From contig PUMG01000061.1 in assembly GCA_003551265.1 (NCBI GenBank), positions 1 through 14,226 of the forward strand: DNA of 14,226 nucleotides. Reading direction: 5' to 3'. Source of the stretch: Halovenus sp. Lineage in GTDB: Archaea > Halobacteriota > Halobacteria > Halobacteriales > Haloarculaceae. The notes under the pieces were generated by a model. That model was not told the origin of the DNA. It ran no database searches and was given only the letters and a program-made list of their open reading frames with translations. Positions 14,192 to 14,226 of this stretch are shown piece after piece. The position numbers were made by a program, and so were the translations under genes. How positions within the stretch are numbered: position 1 is the stretch's first letter; each line of letters starts with the position of its first letter.

Positions 14192-14226
14192 CCGGGCCGA
14201 CTCCCTGAACTACATTAACCTTTATA

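Overview
The window looks like chromosomal DNA of a haloarchaeon. It is GC-rich, the encoded proteins are strongly acidic, the genes are tightly packed, and several families are archaeal (archaeal-type GltX, TmcA, a FixABCX-type electron-transfer flavoprotein cluster). Starts are preceded either by GGAGG/GGTGA ribosome-binding sites or by a TATA box about 25 bases upstream, as expected for leaderless haloarchaeal mRNAs. I see no tRNA, rRNA or CRISPR array.

Layout. (1) 1-687: 3' part of archaeal glutamyl-tRNA synthetase. (2) 751-1536: a seven-iron ferredoxin of the archaeal zinc-ferredoxin family, then a convergent small SHOCT membrane protein. (3) 1695-6319: a four-gene operon fixA, fixB, fixCX (FixC and FixX fused into one protein) and a small unrecognised cytosolic protein. 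(4) 6316-9229: a cation/proton antiporter with a C-terminal Usp-like tail, divergent from a winged-helix/GNAT fusion protein. They share a 94-base intergenic region with an 18-bp palindrome touching a TATA box. (5) 9226-12246: minus-strand tmcA, a DUF456 membrane protein and a tiny Cys/His protein. (6) 12354-13742: purB, divergent from tmcA across a shared AT-rich box. (7) 13865-14226: a small membrane-protein gene broken by a short hairpin that resembles the right end of an IS200/IS605-IS1341 (TnpB) element.

How the genes may work together. FixA and FixB form the ETF heterodimer and FixCX is a membrane-side ETF:quinone oxidoreductase carrying its own Fe-S domain. By analogy with known bifurcating EtfABCX enzymes, the complex would split NADH electrons between quinone and a low-potential ferredoxin. 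The ferredoxin upstream is a plausible partner, but that is inference. The operon has two structural peculiarities: a duplicated 45-residue module at the N-terminus of FixB and the FixC-FixX fusion. In the antiporter/GNAT pair, the DNA-binding acetyltransferase is the obvious candidate to bind the palindrome and control both genes.

Nothing here is a clear-cut new defence or mobile system. The points most worth a second look are the palindrome-centred HTH-GNAT/antiporter unit, the FixB duplication, the ferredoxin that appears to have lost its zinc ligands, and the TnpB-type end remnant at the right edge.
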